A stretch of DNA of 64,000 nt, from assembly GCA_030386875.1 (NCBI GenBank), contig JASJYW010000026.1, positions 8,636,246-8,700,245 on the forward strand, in the 5' to 3' direction. Below, in pieces: positions 32,352 to 43,807 of the stretch (the first letter of the stretch is position 1; each line of letters starts with the position of its first letter). This DNA is from Morinoia aosen (Eukaryota > Arthropoda > Malacostraca > Amphipoda > Talitridae). The notes under the pieces were generated by a model. It was not told where the DNA came from, made no database searches, and saw nothing but the letters and a program-made list of their open reading frames with translations. A program made the position numbers and the translations under genes.

Positions 32352-35300
32352 TGTCGTTTGCTGTTTCCCGTGGCGACATAGGCGGAAAGTGCATATTTAG
32401 CCGATTCCACAGTCGACAGAGCTAAAATGCGTGTTTTGGGCCATTCCTAGGCCGAATGCGGTGAAAATCACGTCGTTTGCTGTTTCTCGTGGCGACATAG
32501 GCGGAAAGTGCATATTTAACCGTTTCCACGGTCGACAGAGCTAAAATGCGTGTTTTGGGCCATTCCTAGGCCGAATGCGGTGAAAATCACGTCGTTTGCT
32601 GTTTCCCGTGGCGACACAGGCGGAAAGTCCATATTTAGCCGATTCCACGGTCGACAGAGCTAAAATGCGTGTTTTGGGCCATTTCTAGGCCGAATGCGGT
32701 GAAAATCACGTCGTTTGCTGTTTCCCGTGGCGACATAGGCGGAAAGTGCATATTTAGCCGTTTCGACGGTCGACAGAGCTAAAATGCGTGTTTTGGGCCA
32801 TTCCTAGGCCGAATGCGGTGAAAATCACGTCGTTTGCTGTTTCCCGTGGCGACATAGGCGGAGAGTGCATATTCAGCCGATTCCACGGTCCACAGAGCTA
32901 AAAATGCGTGTTTGGCGCCATTCCTAGGCCGAATGCGGTGAAAATCACGTCGTTTGCTGTTTCTTGTGGCGACATAGGCGGAAAGTGCATATTTAGCCGT
33001 TTCCACGGTCGACAGAGCTAAAACGCGTGTTTTGGGTCATTCCTAGGCCGAATGCGGTGAAAATCACGTCGTTTGCTGTTTCCCGTGGCGACATAGGCGG
33101 AAAGTGCATATTTAGCCGATTCCACGGTCGACAGAGCTAAAATGCGTGTTTTGGGCCATTCCTAGGCCGAATGCGGTGAAAATCACGTCGTTTGCTGTTT
33201 CCCGTGGCGACATAGGCGGAAAGTGTATATTTAGCCGATTCCACGGTCGACAGAGCTAAAATGCGTGTTTTGGGCCATTCCTAGGCCGAATGCGGTGAAA
33301 ATCACGTCGTTTGCTGTCTCCCATGGCGACATAGGCGGAAAGTGCATATTTAGCCGTTTCCACGGTCGACAGGGCTAAAATGCGTGTTTTGGGCCATTCC
33401 TAGGCCGAATGCGGTGAAAATCACGTCGTTTGCTGTTTCCCGTGGCGACATAGGCGGAAAGTGCATATTTAGCCGTTTCCACGGTCGACAGAGCTAAAAT
33501 GCGTGTTTTGGGCCATTCCTAGGCCGAATGCGGTGAAAATCACGTCGTTTGCTGTTTCCCGTGGCGACATATGCAGAAAGTGCATATTTAGCCGATTTCA
33601 CGGTCGACAGAGCTAAAATGCGTGTTTTTGGCCATTCTTAGGCCGAATGCGGTGAAAATCACGTCGTTTGCTGTTTCCCGTGGCGACATAGGCGGAAAGA
33701 GCATATTTAGCCGTTTCCACGGTCGACAGGGCTAAAATGCGTGTTTTGGGCCATTCCTAGGCCGAATGCGGTGAAAATCATGTCGTTTGCTGTTTCCCGT
33801 GGCGACATAGGCGGAAAGTGCATATTTAGCCGATTCCACAGTCGACTGAGCTAAAATGCGTGTTTTGGGCCATTCCTAGGCCGAATGCGGTGAAAATCAC
33901 GTCGTTTGCTGTTTCTCGTGGCGACATAGGCGGAAAGTGCATATATAACCGTTTCCACGGTCGACAGAGCTAAAATGCGTGTTTTGGGCCATTCCTAGGC
34001 CGAATGCGGTGAAAATCACGTCGTTTGCTGTTTCCCGTGGCGACACAGGCGGAAAGTCCATATTTAGCCGATTCCACGGTCGACAGAGCTAAAATGCGTG
34101 TTTTGGGCCATTTCTAGGCCGAATGCGGTGAAAATCACGTCGTTTGCTGTTTCCCGTGGCGACATAGGCGGAAAGTGCATATTTAGCCGTTTCGACGGTC
34201 GACAGAGCTAAAATGCGTGTTTTGGGCCATTCCTAGGCCGAATGCGGTGAAAATCACGTCGTTTGCTGTTTCCCGTGGCGACATAGGCGGAGAGTGCATA
34301 TTCAGCCGATTCCACGGTCGACAGAGCTAAAAATGCGTGTTTGGCGCCATTCCTAGGCCGAATGCGGTGAAAATCACGTCGTTTGCTGTTTCTTGTGGCG
34401 ACATAGGCGGAAAGTGCATATTTAGCCGTTTCCACGGTCGACAGAGCTAAAACGCGTGTTTTGGGTCATTCCTAGGCCGAATGCGGTGAAAATCACGTCG
34501 TTTGCTGTTTCCCGTGGCGACATAGGCGGAAAGTGCATATTTAGCCGATTCCACGGTCGACAGAGCTAAAATGCTTGTTTTGGGCCATTCCTAGGCCGAA
34601 TGCGGTGAAAATCACGTCGTTTGCTGTTTCCCGTGGCGACATAGGCGGAAAGTGTATATTTAGCCGATTCCACGGTCGACAGAGCTAAAATGCGTGTTTT
34701 GGGCCATTCTTAGGCCGAATGCGGTGAAAATCACGTCGTTTGCTGTTTCCCATGGCGACATAGGCGGAAAGTGCATATTTAGCCGTTTCCACGGTCGACA
34801 GGGCTAAAATGCGTGTTTTGGGCCATTCCTAGGCCGAATGCTGTGAAAATCACGTCGTTTGCTGTTTCCCGTGGCGACATAGGCGGAAAGTGCATATTTA
34901 GCCGTTTCCACGGTCGACAGAGCTAAAATGCGTGTTTTGGGCCATTCCTAGGCCGAATGCGGTGAAAATCACGTCGTTTGCTGTTTCCCGTGGCGACATA
35001 TGCAGAAAGTGCATATTTAGCCGATTTCACGGTCGACAGAGCTAAAATGCGTGTTTTTGGCCATTCTTAGGCCGAATGCGGTGAAAATCACGTCGTTTGC
35101 TGTTTCCCGTGGCGACATAGGCGGAAAGTGCATATTTAGCCGATTCCACGGTCGACAGAGCTAAAATGCGTGTTTTGGGCCATTCCTAGGCCGAATGCGG
35201 TGAAAATCACGTCGTTTGCTGTTTCACGTGGCGACATAGGCGGAAAGTGCATATTTAGCCGATTCCACGGTCGACAGAGATAAAATACGTGTTTTGTGCC

Positions 35301-38300
35301 ATTCCTAGGCCGAATGCGGTGAAAATCACGTCGTTTGCTGTTTCCCGTGGCGACATAGGCGGAAAGTGCATATTTAGCCGATTCCACGTTCGACAGAGCT
35401 AAAATGCGTGTTTTGGGCCATTCCTAGGCCGAATGCGGTGAAAATCACGTCGTTTGCTGTTTCCCGTGGCGACATAGGCGGAAAGTGCATATTTAGCCGA
35501 TTCCACGGTCGGCAGAGCTAAAATGCGTGTTTTGGGCCATTCCTAGGCCGAATGCGGTGAAAATCACGTCGTTTGCTGTTGCCCGTGGCGACATAGGCGG
35601 AAAGTGCATATTTAGCCGATTCCACGGTCGACAGAGCTAAAATGCGTGTTTTGGGCCATTCCTAGGCCGAATGCGGTGAAAATCACGTCGTTTGCTGTTT
35701 CTCGTGGCGACATAGGCGGAAAGTGCATATTTAGCCGATTCCACGGTCGACAGAGCTAAAATGCGTGTTATGGGCCATTCCTAGGCCGAATGCGGTGAAA
35801 ATCACGTCGTTTGCTGTTTCCCGTGGCGACATAGGCGGAAAGTGCATATTTAGCCGTTTCCACGGTCGACAGGGCTAAAATGCGTGTTTTGGGCCATTCC
35901 TAGGCCGAATGCGGTGAAAATCACGTCGTTTGCTGTTAACCGTGGCGACATAGGCGGAATGTGCATATTTAGCCGATTCCACAGTCGACAGAGCTAAAAT
36001 GCGTGTTTTGGGCCATTCCTAGGCCGAATGCGGTGAAAATCACGTCGTTTGCTGTTTCCCGTGGCGACATATGCAGAAAGTGCATATTCAGCCGATTTCA
36101 CGGTCGACAGAGCTAAAATGCGTGTTTTTGGCCATTCCTAGGCCGAATGCGGTGAAAATCACGTCGTTTGCTGTTTCCCGTGGCGACATAGGCGGAAAGT
36201 GCATATTTAGCCGATTCCACGGTCGACAGAGCTAAAATGCGTGTTTTGGGCCATTCCTAGGCCGAATGCGGTGAAAATCACGTCGTTTGCTGTTTCACGT
36301 GGCGACATAGGCGGAAAGTGCATATTTAGCCGATTCCACGGTCGACAGAGATAAAATACGTGTTTTGGGCCATTCCTAGGCTGAATGCGGTGAAAATCAC
36401 GTCGTTTGCTGTTTCCCGTGGCGACATAGGCGGAAAACGCATATTTAGCCGATTCCACGTTCGACAGAGCTAAAATGCGTGTTTTGGGCCATTCCTAGGC
36501 CGAATGCGGTGAAAATCACGTCGTTTGCTGTTTCCCGTGGCGACATAGGCGGAAAGTGCATATTTAGCCGATTCCACGGTCGACAGAGCTAAAATGCGTG
36601 TTTTGGGCCATTCCTAGGCCGAATGCGGTGAAAATCACGTCGTTTGCTGTTGCCCGTGGCGACATAGGCGGAAAGTGCATATTTAGCCGATTCCACGGTC
36701 GACAGAGCTAAAATGCGTGTTTTGTGCCATTCCTAGGCTGAATGCGGTGAAAATCACGTCGTTTGCTGTTTCCCGTGGCGACATAGGCGGAAAGTGCATA
36801 TTTAGCCGATTCCACGGTCGACAGAGCTAAAATGCGTGTTATGGGCCATTCCTAGGCCGAATGCGGTGAAAATCACGTCGTTTGCTGTTTCCCGTGGCGA
36901 CATAGGCGGAAAGTGCATATTTAGCCGTTTCCACGGTCGACAGGGCTAAAATGCGTGTTTTGGGCCATTCCTAGGCCGAATGCGGTGAAAATCACGTCGT
37001 TTGCTGTTTCCCGTGGCGACATAGGCGGAAAGTGCATATTTAGCCGATTCCACAGTCGACAGAGCTAAAATGCGTGTTTTGGGCCATTCCTAGGCCGAAT
37101 GCGGTGAAAATCACGTCGTTTGCTGTTTCTCGTGGCGACATAGGCGGAAAGTGCATATTTAACCGTTTCCACGGTCGACAGAGCTAAAATGCGTGTTTTG
37201 GGCCATTCCTAGGCCGAATGCGGTGAAAATCACGTCGTTTGCTGTTTCCCGTGGCGACATAGGCGGAAAGTCCATATTTAGCCGATTCCACGGTCGACAG
37301 AGCTAAAATGCGTGTTTTGGGCCATTCCTAGGCCGAATGCGGTGAAAATCACGTCGTTTGCTGTTTCCCGTGGCGACATAGGCGGAGAGTGCATATTTAG
37401 CCGATTTCACGGTCGACAGAGCTAAAAATGCGTGTTTGGGGCCATTCCTAGGCCGAATGCGGTGAAAATCACGTCGTTTGCTGTTTCCCGTGGCGACATA
37501 GGCGGAAAGTGCATATTCAGCCGATTCCACGGTCGACAGAGCTAAAATGCGTGTTTTGGGCCATTCCTAGGCCGAATGCGGTGAGAATCACGTCGTTTGC
37601 TATTTCCCGTGGCGACATAGGCGGAAAGTGCATATTTAGCCGTTTCCACGGTCGACAGAGCTAAAATGCGTGTTTTGGGCCATTCCTAGGCCGAATGCGG
37701 TGAAAATCACGTCGTTTGCTGTTTCCCGTGGCGACATAGGCGGAAAGTGCATATTCAGCCGATTCCACGGTTGACAGAGCTAAAATGCGTGTTTTGGGCC
37801 ATTCCTAGGCCGAATGCGGTGAAAATCACGTCGTTTGCTGTTTCCCGTGGCGACATACGCGGAAAGTGCATATTTAGCCGTTTCCACGGTCGACAGAGCT
37901 AAAATGCGTGTGTTGGGCCATTCCTAGGCCGAATGCGGTGAAAATCACGTCGTTTGCTGTTTCCCGTGGCGTCATAGGCGGAAAGTGCATATTTAGCCGA
38001 TTCCACGGTCGACAGAGCTAAAATGCGTGTTTTGGGCCATTCCTAGGCCGAATGCGGTGAAAATCACGTCGTTTGCCGTTTCTCGTGGCGACATAGGCGG
38101 AAAGTGCATATTTAGCCGTTTCCACGGTCGACAGAGCTAAAATGCGTGTTTTGGGCCATTCCTAGGCCGAATGCGATGAAAATCACGTCGTTTGCTGTTT
38201 CCCGTGGCGACATAGGCGGAAAGTGCATATTTAGCCGATTCCACGGTCGACAGAGCTAAAATGCGTGTTTTGTGCCATTCCTAGGCCGAATGCGGTGAAA

Positions 38301-38805
38301 ATCACGTCTTTTGCTGTTTCCCGTGGCGACATAGGCGGAAAGTGCATATTTAGCCGATTCCACGGTCGACAGAGCTAAAATGCGTGTTTTGGGCCATTCC
38401 TAGGCCGAATGCGGTGAAAATCACGTCGTTTGCTGTTTCCCGTGGCGACATAGGCGGAAAGTGCATATTTAGCCGTTTCCACGGTCGACAGGGCTAAAAT
38501 GCGTGTTTTGGGCCATTCCTAGGGCGAATGCGGTGAAAATCACGTCGTTTGCTATTTCTCGTGGCGACATAGGCGGAAAGTGCATATTTAACCGTTTCCA
38601 CGGTCGACAAAGCTAAAATGCGTGTTTTGGGCCTTTCCCAGGCCGAATGCGGTGAAAATCACGTCGTTTGCTGTTTCCCGTGGCGACATAGGCGGAAAGT
38701 GCATATTTAGCCGATTCCACGGTCGACAGAGCTAAAATGCGTGTTTTGGGCCATTCATAGGCCGAATGCGGTGAAAATCACGTCGTTTGCTGTTTCCCGT
38801 GGCGA
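32352..38805. repeat. 119-bp satellite array, block after the gap (about 54 monomers)
   Basis: Same monomer as elsewhere, with clean sequence and few indels. A 12-monomer period (1,428 bp) is clear. GACACAGGCGGAAAGTCC recurs at about 32,613 and 34,042. AAACGCGTGTTTTGGGTC recurs at about 33,022 and 34,450. ATATGCAGAAAGTGC recurs near 33,569 and 34,998, and again near 36,069 after a 9-monomer step (1,071 bp). The block ends inside a monomer at GTGGCGA, which forms the target duplication of element 2. Confidence 0.97.
38802..38805. other. Target site duplication of element 2, left copy (GCGA)
   Basis: GCGA immediately before the LTR start, matching GCGA at 45068-45071. Joining the flanks restores an uninterrupted satellite monomer (GTGGCGACATAGG). 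A 4-bp duplication fits a gypsy-type integrase. Confidence 0.9.
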
Positions 38806-39114
38806 TGTTCCGGCCCTTTTCAGAATCAGGTCGAAACTAACGCGAATGAGGTTCGGGAGTGAATCAGATGCAGCAAGTGGTTATCCTTTTATTATTACTT
38901 CAGAATTGACACAGACTTCGTAATTGGTAGAGAATCTTTAGATCGGAAGGTAATCTATAGCGTATCTGTGATCTCTACAGATTATTTCTCGACAGCCGAG
39001 CTCCGCTACTGACAGCGACTCTTTTGTTTGTAAACTCGACCTCTACGGCAGACTACCGCCAAATGAACCACGATGTCTCTCGCAGATCCTATTTATATGC
39101 CTGGCGGGCGCACA
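38806..39114 (-). repeat. Element 2, 3' LTR
   Basis: 309 bp, starting TGTTCCGGCC and ending GCGCACA. I found no difference from 44759-45067. The sense-strand AATAAA polyadenylation hexamer is present at 38888-38893, unlike in element 1's 3' LTR. Confidence 0.95.
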
Positions 39115-39127
39115 TCTAGGACCCCCC
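39115..39127 (-). promoter_or_regulatory. Element 2 polypurine tract
   Basis: In the sense direction the bases before the 3' LTR read GGGGGGTCCTAGA, with six G in a row. This is the expected place and composition for the plus-strand primer. The TCC interruption next to the LTR is unusual but shared with element 1. Confidence 0.55.
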
Positions 39128-40068
39128 ACGCACAAAAATTTTTTATTACAATAAAAATATTTTTAAAACGTCAATCAATCACATTGATTATCCTTTGACG
39201 ATCAATAACTCTTACAACTCGTCGAGTTAATTACACAGATCAGAAAAATTGCTTCCGAATTATGAACGGAGGTAGGCAGGTATGGCCTATGCCGTCATCA
39301 TAAACAAATTTCAACGGTAGTCCTACATCTTGTTAAACATTATTTTTTAGTGTCAATTCAATACTAGATTTATTACCCAAATTCAACCAAATAATCATTC
39401 TACGCACTTAGCTCAAACAATTTGTTCATTCATATCAAGTTATTTATCAATTGATTTTTAGAATTCTTGGATACTCCAGAAATTTCGGATACGAATGGAT
39501 ACACCACACAATTTTATTAACATATCAAAATATCAAAATCAAACATCAAAACGCGTACTTAATAAATCCTTTCCATAAGGTACACTTTCTTGAACAAAAG
39601 TTTTATTTTGGATTAACATATTAACACATTTCGGGAACAGAATTTTCAATGCAATTGGAAAATAAGAAGGAAAACTCCATCATAAGACTAAGTTACATAA
39701 AATATCAAAAAGAGGTTTAAATGCGCTAAACAGTACACTACATTACCACAATTGGCAAGGTAAAAGTAGAATAGGAACAAATACGATTTAAAATAACATA
39801 TCTCAATTCAACTAAATTATAGATTGCAAGGAAATAAAAGAAAAATCAATAGCTAATTCAATTCCACCAATCTAAAACAATAAATGAACTTAGCAAAGGG
39901 CGAGTAACGCGACATCAATGTTTATAATTAACGACAATAAAAACATATTCCGTATATAATAGAAAAATCTCCGTATAAAATAGTAGTAATCTAAGACATG
40001 GGAGGATTCTACTCCTCGGGAGATATTAAAACCAAGAATATGATAATCAGATCCATCTTAATCAGAGC
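39128..40068. other. Element 2, 3' noncoding region
   Basis: AT-rich DNA homologous to element 1 at 16534-17507, with frequent substitutions and indels. No conserved reading frame. Confidence 0.6.
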
Positions 40069-40383
40069 TTAAGGTGAAACTGCAATTACTTGTTTAGGAC
40101 TATTACAGATTTCTTTTAAGGCGGTTCGACGCAAAGCGACGTCCTCGCCACTTAGACGACCTATCACCTTGTTAAGGTCGCGTTTTATGTAAATAATCAT
40201 TACCGTAATTATGATAGTAATTATCGTGTAAAGAAGCAACATTATGTCGCTCAGCTGGTCAGGAATGAGATCTACTCTCGTTTCCTCGGTGTGTCGGATG
40301 AGTTCATCCGATATTTGACCGTTGTTGGCTTTAATCGCCGTTAGAATGGTGTCTACATTAAGATTAGAAACCTTATTGCCCAT
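40069..40383 (-). CDS. Small accessory ORF, 104 aa, myristoylation-type start and one membrane segment (element 2)
   Basis: Same ORF as 17508-17822 of element 1. Here it starts MGNKVS, an even better fit to the myristoylation pattern because Ser is at position 6. The membrane segment at about 47-66 and the following Lys-Arg are unchanged. Four of the six base differences from element 1 are silent. The ORF is intact in an element that has lost all its enzymes and its capsid, so it may be useful in cis or help the RNA be chosen for mobilisation. Recent common origin could also explain it. The ATG context (AAG ATG G) is strong. Confidence 0.7.
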   Translation of the reverse strand: MGNKVSNLNVDTILTAIKANNGQISDELIRHTEETRVDLIPDQLSDIMLLLYTIITIIITVMIIYIKRDLNKVIGRLSGEDVALRRTALKEICNSPKQVIAVSP

Positions 40384-40501
40384 CTTAGCAGGCCAAAAAG
40401 CTACTAACAGCGCGGGAATTAAAATTGTGATTTATTTTAATCACATAAATATGGTAAATAAATTATGACTTTATAAATGTTGATGTAGAAAAAGTAGTTC
40501 C

Positions 40502-40723
40502 TCACTGGATATTTGTTGGGAATGCAGCAATTCTGATTGTGAACACGAGTTCGACGTGTTCTCCCGATTCAAATACTTGAATTCGAGTACGCAACGGGGA
40601 TTCGAGGTTCAGGAACACTTGAAAGTTGCAGTAGGCTTCTTGTAATACTTCCTTTCGTATCTTGATACCGAAGACTATTTTTGTTTCCTGCGGCTGCCAC
40701 AACTGATTTACCCCGGTGCACAT
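40502..40723 (-). CDS. Small ORF, 73 aa, function unknown
   Basis: Starts at an ATG (MCTGVNQLWQ) and ends AAFPTNIQ, 118 bp upstream of the 104-residue ORF in the sense direction. No signal peptide, membrane segment or known motif is visible. Much of the sequence alternates hydrophobic and polar residues (for example KIVFGIKIRKE and HVELVFTIRI), which suggests beta strands. Element 1 has a one-base shorter G-run that breaks the frame. The start context is weak. It could be a real accessory gene, the end of a spliced ORF, or chance. Confidence 0.4.
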   Translation of the reverse strand: MCTGVNQLWQPQETKIVFGIKIRKEVLQEAYCNFQVFLNLESPLRTRIQVFESGEHVELVFTIRIAAFPTNIQ

Positions 40724-40852
40724 CGGGATTTAAACGTTCAGAATAAAAAGTGGAAGTCTAGCGTTGTAGTATTAAATGCTAACCTTAGGTGGAACAGCAA
40801 GTATTTGCTTATTACAATGGCATTAAACTTTGATTGGTTGATTGATTAATTA

Positions 40853-40930
<78 letters not shown>
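40853..40930. repeat. (TGAT)n microsatellite in element 2
   Basis: About 19 copies, against about 24 at the same place in element 1. Confidence 0.95.
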
Positions 40931-40931
<1 letters not shown>

Positions 40932-41144
40932 TATTGATGTTAGATAAGTACGCTACCAAGTACTAATTGAAGGTTCAAAGTGTATGTGTGTATCTTGTAA
41001 ATCGGAGTGTGCACTGTCCTGGAATTGTTCAGGAGTCGCCCAAGGATTCTGAAAGGATACGATACAGGATATTAGCATGGCCACAAGTTTAAGTAAGTTT
41101 AAGTTTAAGTAAGCAATTGTCGTTTCATAATAAGGCAACGCTTC

Positions 41145-41192
41145 ATTCTCATTAAGACACATTCTCATTAAGACACATTCTCATTAAGACAC
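41145..41192. repeat. 16-bp minisatellite, three copies
   Basis: Three copies of ATTCTCATTAAGACAC, against five in element 1. Confidence 0.95.
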
Positions 41193-42488
41193 TTTCATTC
41201 CAACTACACTGCCAAGCATTATTGTCAAACAATTTGCGGCAGAAGCGCAGATCTCGCGGCTTCGCGCTCGCACTCTCGTGTTGACACTTCCACGATTCTC
41301 TTAATCTCCACAGCTCAGTTTATCAACTCTAGCTGACGGCTTGATGAGCACAGCTTTTGATGTCGCAACAACAGTATGACAACATCCTAAGCTCAACATC
41401 TCTTCTGAAGGTGTTTCGCAACAAAATATTTCCTAAAGCAAGACAGACATAAATCTTGAAAGAAACTCAAAGAATGCTCTTACAAGCTAGAACTCATAGA
41501 ACGCATATATGGAATTCAAAACTAAAAACTGTTCATTAACCGTTCCTATCGTGGGCAAAACCGGGGCATTTTCAGCCTCGATGCACAACGAAAAAATAAA
41601 TTTCTGCAAGGTCATCAATGTTTCTTGCCACGATAGATCACAATCAATAATCACGTACTGCTTTTGCACAAGAAAATTACGTATTATTATACTGTACTTG
41701 TTGAACTGTTACACTGTGAACGGGTACTTTACGTTTCACTTATCGCGTTACGTTAATGCCTCAATCAAAAAGGTTAAATACTAAAGCATATACGAGGTTA
41801 AACATGAAGCATAAGCAAATACAACAAAAGAATGAGTGAACACGTAAGGACATACTTTTACAGTGCGTACACAAAAAGTTGTCAATGCAAAAATCAATAT
41901 TGACGTTAAATACTCTAAATTTTAATCGTTCAATCAATTGTAAATTATCCCGTAGAAACCTTGGGAGACTTGACGATAAATTTTAAATTCTTTTGCGTTT
42001 GATTAATTTCAAATTACACAACATAACTTTACTGATTATGAAATTCTAGAAGACTTGCAAAAATGACTGTGATGACGCACTAGATCGTTTCAACGTGCTC
42101 AAAAATTATTAACTGAAGGATTATTAATTGAAGCCTCTCTCATTGACGAATGACCATGAAGTAAATTAAATTTTACTCTCACACTGAATTAGTATGGACT
42201 CTCACGTCCAAAACACATCTAATTCATGACTATCCACCAGTCACACCAGTCACTAAAAAATGTTTTAACAACATTAACAACATTAATGACATTTGTGGCA
42301 CTTTACCATAATCTTTAATGGTCACTATCATAACTAGTTACCTAGTCATATACTGCTTCACAGTATTACTACATTACTGCCTCGTGCCAATACTAACGCG
42401 TACGAAATGCTGAGCACAGCTCTCGGCCTTGCGCCGGCGTACAAAAAAAAACATCTGCCTCTGCATCAAGCAAAAAAAAACATCACAC

Positions 42489-42848
42489 TCACTCGTGTGC
42501 GCTGCAGTGCAGCTGCACTGGTAACTTTACTCGATACTCTTTACTCTTTAACTTATTACCAGACAACCACGTGTGGTTAATTAACGGGCATCTATCGCCT
42601 CTCATTATTATTCGCCAGCACAATGACAACCGCAATCTACAATGCTTAACTCTGACCGTCATGGTATCAATGGCATTAATTCCTAGTTCATCAACACGAA
42701 TATCGTTACAACAATGCCTCGGTTCTACAGATACTACCCCAACGTCTTTACCAGAGATGGCATTGAGACTTTCACCACAAACACTGTCGACCCTGGGTAG
42801 ATTCGCATTACCGGGAACATCGCAAACATTCGCTTCTCTAAAGCTTAC
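42489..42848 (-). pseudogene. Open frame of about 119 codons, possibly a decayed pol spacer
   Basis: Open between stops on the sense strand, with no ATG in its first half. It lies where the region between protease and RT would be, downstream of a recognisable spacer relic. A short VRVKHCRLRL segment is faintly like VRVNNRRKIPLLL of element 1 Pol (about 308-320). This resemblance is weak and is my own alignment by eye. Confidence 0.25.
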
Positions 42849-42934
42849 TCACTTAATTGTCTGCGCGAATTCATTTCTACTTCAATACTTTGACCTCGCT
42901 GATAGAATTACCTGGTACTAATTTGCTTTTTCCC

Positions 42935-43033
42935 AGATAGCCCACAGCATTTCTGTCTCGGGGTTATTCGCTGCCCCACAGCATTTATCTCGGGGTTATT
43001 CGCTGCCCCACAGCATTTATCGCTAGGCTATCT
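42935..43033. repeat. Short tandem repeat flanked by 8-bp inverted repeats
   Basis: A unit of about 31-33 bp containing CCCACAGCATTT and CGGGGTTATTCGCTG is present about two and a half times at 42941-43030. AGATAGCC (42935-42942) and GGCTATCT (43026-43033) flank it as an inverted pair. Meaning unknown; it may be a replication-slippage product. Confidence 0.7.
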
Positions 43034-43078
43034 AGTTGCCTTCCGCCATTTTCTAGGCTCTCTATACCGTAGCAAATA

Positions 43079-43162
43079 TTACTCCTTACGCCTCCTCTGG
43101 GCAACCACGTCTGTCATCAGACACTCTGCATTATTTACGGTATTCAAAAATTCTTCATTCAT
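43079..43162 (-). pseudogene. Relic of a divergent pol (protease-RT spacer)
   Basis: A 27-residue reading frame contains FLNTVNNAECLMTDVVAQR. It resembles element 1 Pol at about 192-210, YLIENTECLMADTITSR. The shared core is N-x-E-C-L-M-x-D. The similarity is well below the 95% or more identity of the neighbouring shared regions, so this piece seems to come from a different subfamily rather than from simple decay of an element 1 copy. Confidence 0.45.
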
Positions 43163-43268
43163 ACTTTAACCGTGCTATCCGTGCACATCAGGTATCATCA
43201 GAATATCATCCACGATATTTTATCTCACTCGGAAGAGTATCTTTACTCCTTCCTACTTATATTTATCC

Positions 43269-43427
43269 TTAATTCTCGACATTTTTAACGAGGGAATCTT
43301 CAGCACCAGAATTCTCCTCGGGTTCACAGGGATTTGTCGCCGTAGAGTCATACTTAGTTATTGTAGTTTCATTTTTACCATTGACGTTATTTCTATCGGA
43401 AATGAAATCGTCTCTGCTGTTTACGCT
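43269..43427 (-). pseudogene. pol: Truncated pol N-terminus in element 2
   Basis: The -1 frame opened by the slippery heptamer continues for about 52 codons, nearly identical to the start of element 1 pol (SVNSRDDFIS...). It then ends at a TAA just after the homology stops (LVKNVEN). A ribosome that shifts frame here would add only this short tail to the nucleocapsid protein. Confidence 0.7.
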
Positions 43428-43807
43428 AAAAAATCATTGGCACTGTTAGTTTGGTAAGTTTCTACCTGGCCTTTTTCTGACATACGAGTTTTATACTGTC
43501 CTCGCGCACGGACACAATCCGGTCTGCCTGGTCTGTTTAAATAGTCTCTTCTGGACCTACAATCTCTTGCGTAGTGTCCTAACTTATTACAACGAAAACA
43601 AGCTACATCATGCAGTAAATGCTCGGTGGCTGTCTGAGATGAACCTGGTTTGTACCAATCAGTCGGTGTCCTAGCCACGGTGGTTGCCGACTCGCCTTGT
43701 CCTTGACAGACACACACATGATTGTAACACTTCGAGCAACGCTTTGTTTCAGCTGTCTCCAATGCTTGGACTTCGAGAGTTCCTAACAAAAATAATCCTA
43801 TATTCAT
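43421..43807 (-). CDS. gag: Nucleocapsid-only Gag remnant, 128 aa
   Basis: An internal deletion joins the leader to gag codon 367 or so, in frame. The first ATG gives MNIGLFLLGTLEVQ and then the normal Gag C-terminus. The upstream cysteine cluster (C24, C27, C32, C34) and the CCHC knuckle (C70, C73, H78, C83) are intact. The frame ends at the same TAA next to the slippery heptamer. With no capsid it cannot build particles but could bind RNA. Whether this is a selected product or just a deletion that happens to stay in frame is open. About ten residues differ from element 1. Confidence 0.65.
   Translation of the reverse strand: MNIGLFLLGTLEVQALETAETKRCSKCYNHVCVCQGQGESATTVARTPTDWYKPGSSQTATEHLLHDVACFRCNKLGHYARDCRSRRDYLNRPGRPDCVRARGQYKTRMSEKGQVETYQTNSANDFLA
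43427..43433 (-). promoter_or_regulatory. -1 frameshift heptamer, T TTT TTA (element 2)
   Basis: Identical to element 1 at 23400-23406, although the pol frame beyond it is now only about 52 codons long. Confidence 0.75.

Larger units (their letters stand above)
40724..41515. other. Element 2 region homologous to 18163-19008 of element 1
   Basis: Contains the TGAT microsatellite, the 16-bp minisatellite and a local duplication of AAGTTTAAGT near 41,090-41,112 that element 1 lacks. A 71-codon minus-strand frame at 40953-41168 depends on that duplication and is not conserved, so it is not called as a gene. Confidence 0.6.
41516..43278. other. Element 2 replacement segment in place of pol
   Basis: About 1.76 kb that does not align with element 1 except for a short pol-like relic (43079-43162). 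Homology breaks on the left near 41,515 (after ATATATGGAA) and on the right near 43,279 (before ACATTTTTAACG). It includes A-runs near 42,447 and 42,472, an open frame without an early ATG (42489-42848), and a short tandem repeat at 42941-43030. A plus-strand frame of 116 codons (42571-42921) is antisense and has no recognisable features. Confidence 0.65.

Noticed and set aside
31694-32425. Reading frames of about 200-243 codons across the gap
   Set aside because: They exist only because N is read as open.
42571-42921. 116-codon plus-strand frame in element 2
   Set aside because: Antisense, Ser/Thr/Leu-rich with no domain, and lying opposite a sense-strand open frame that better fits the element's layout.
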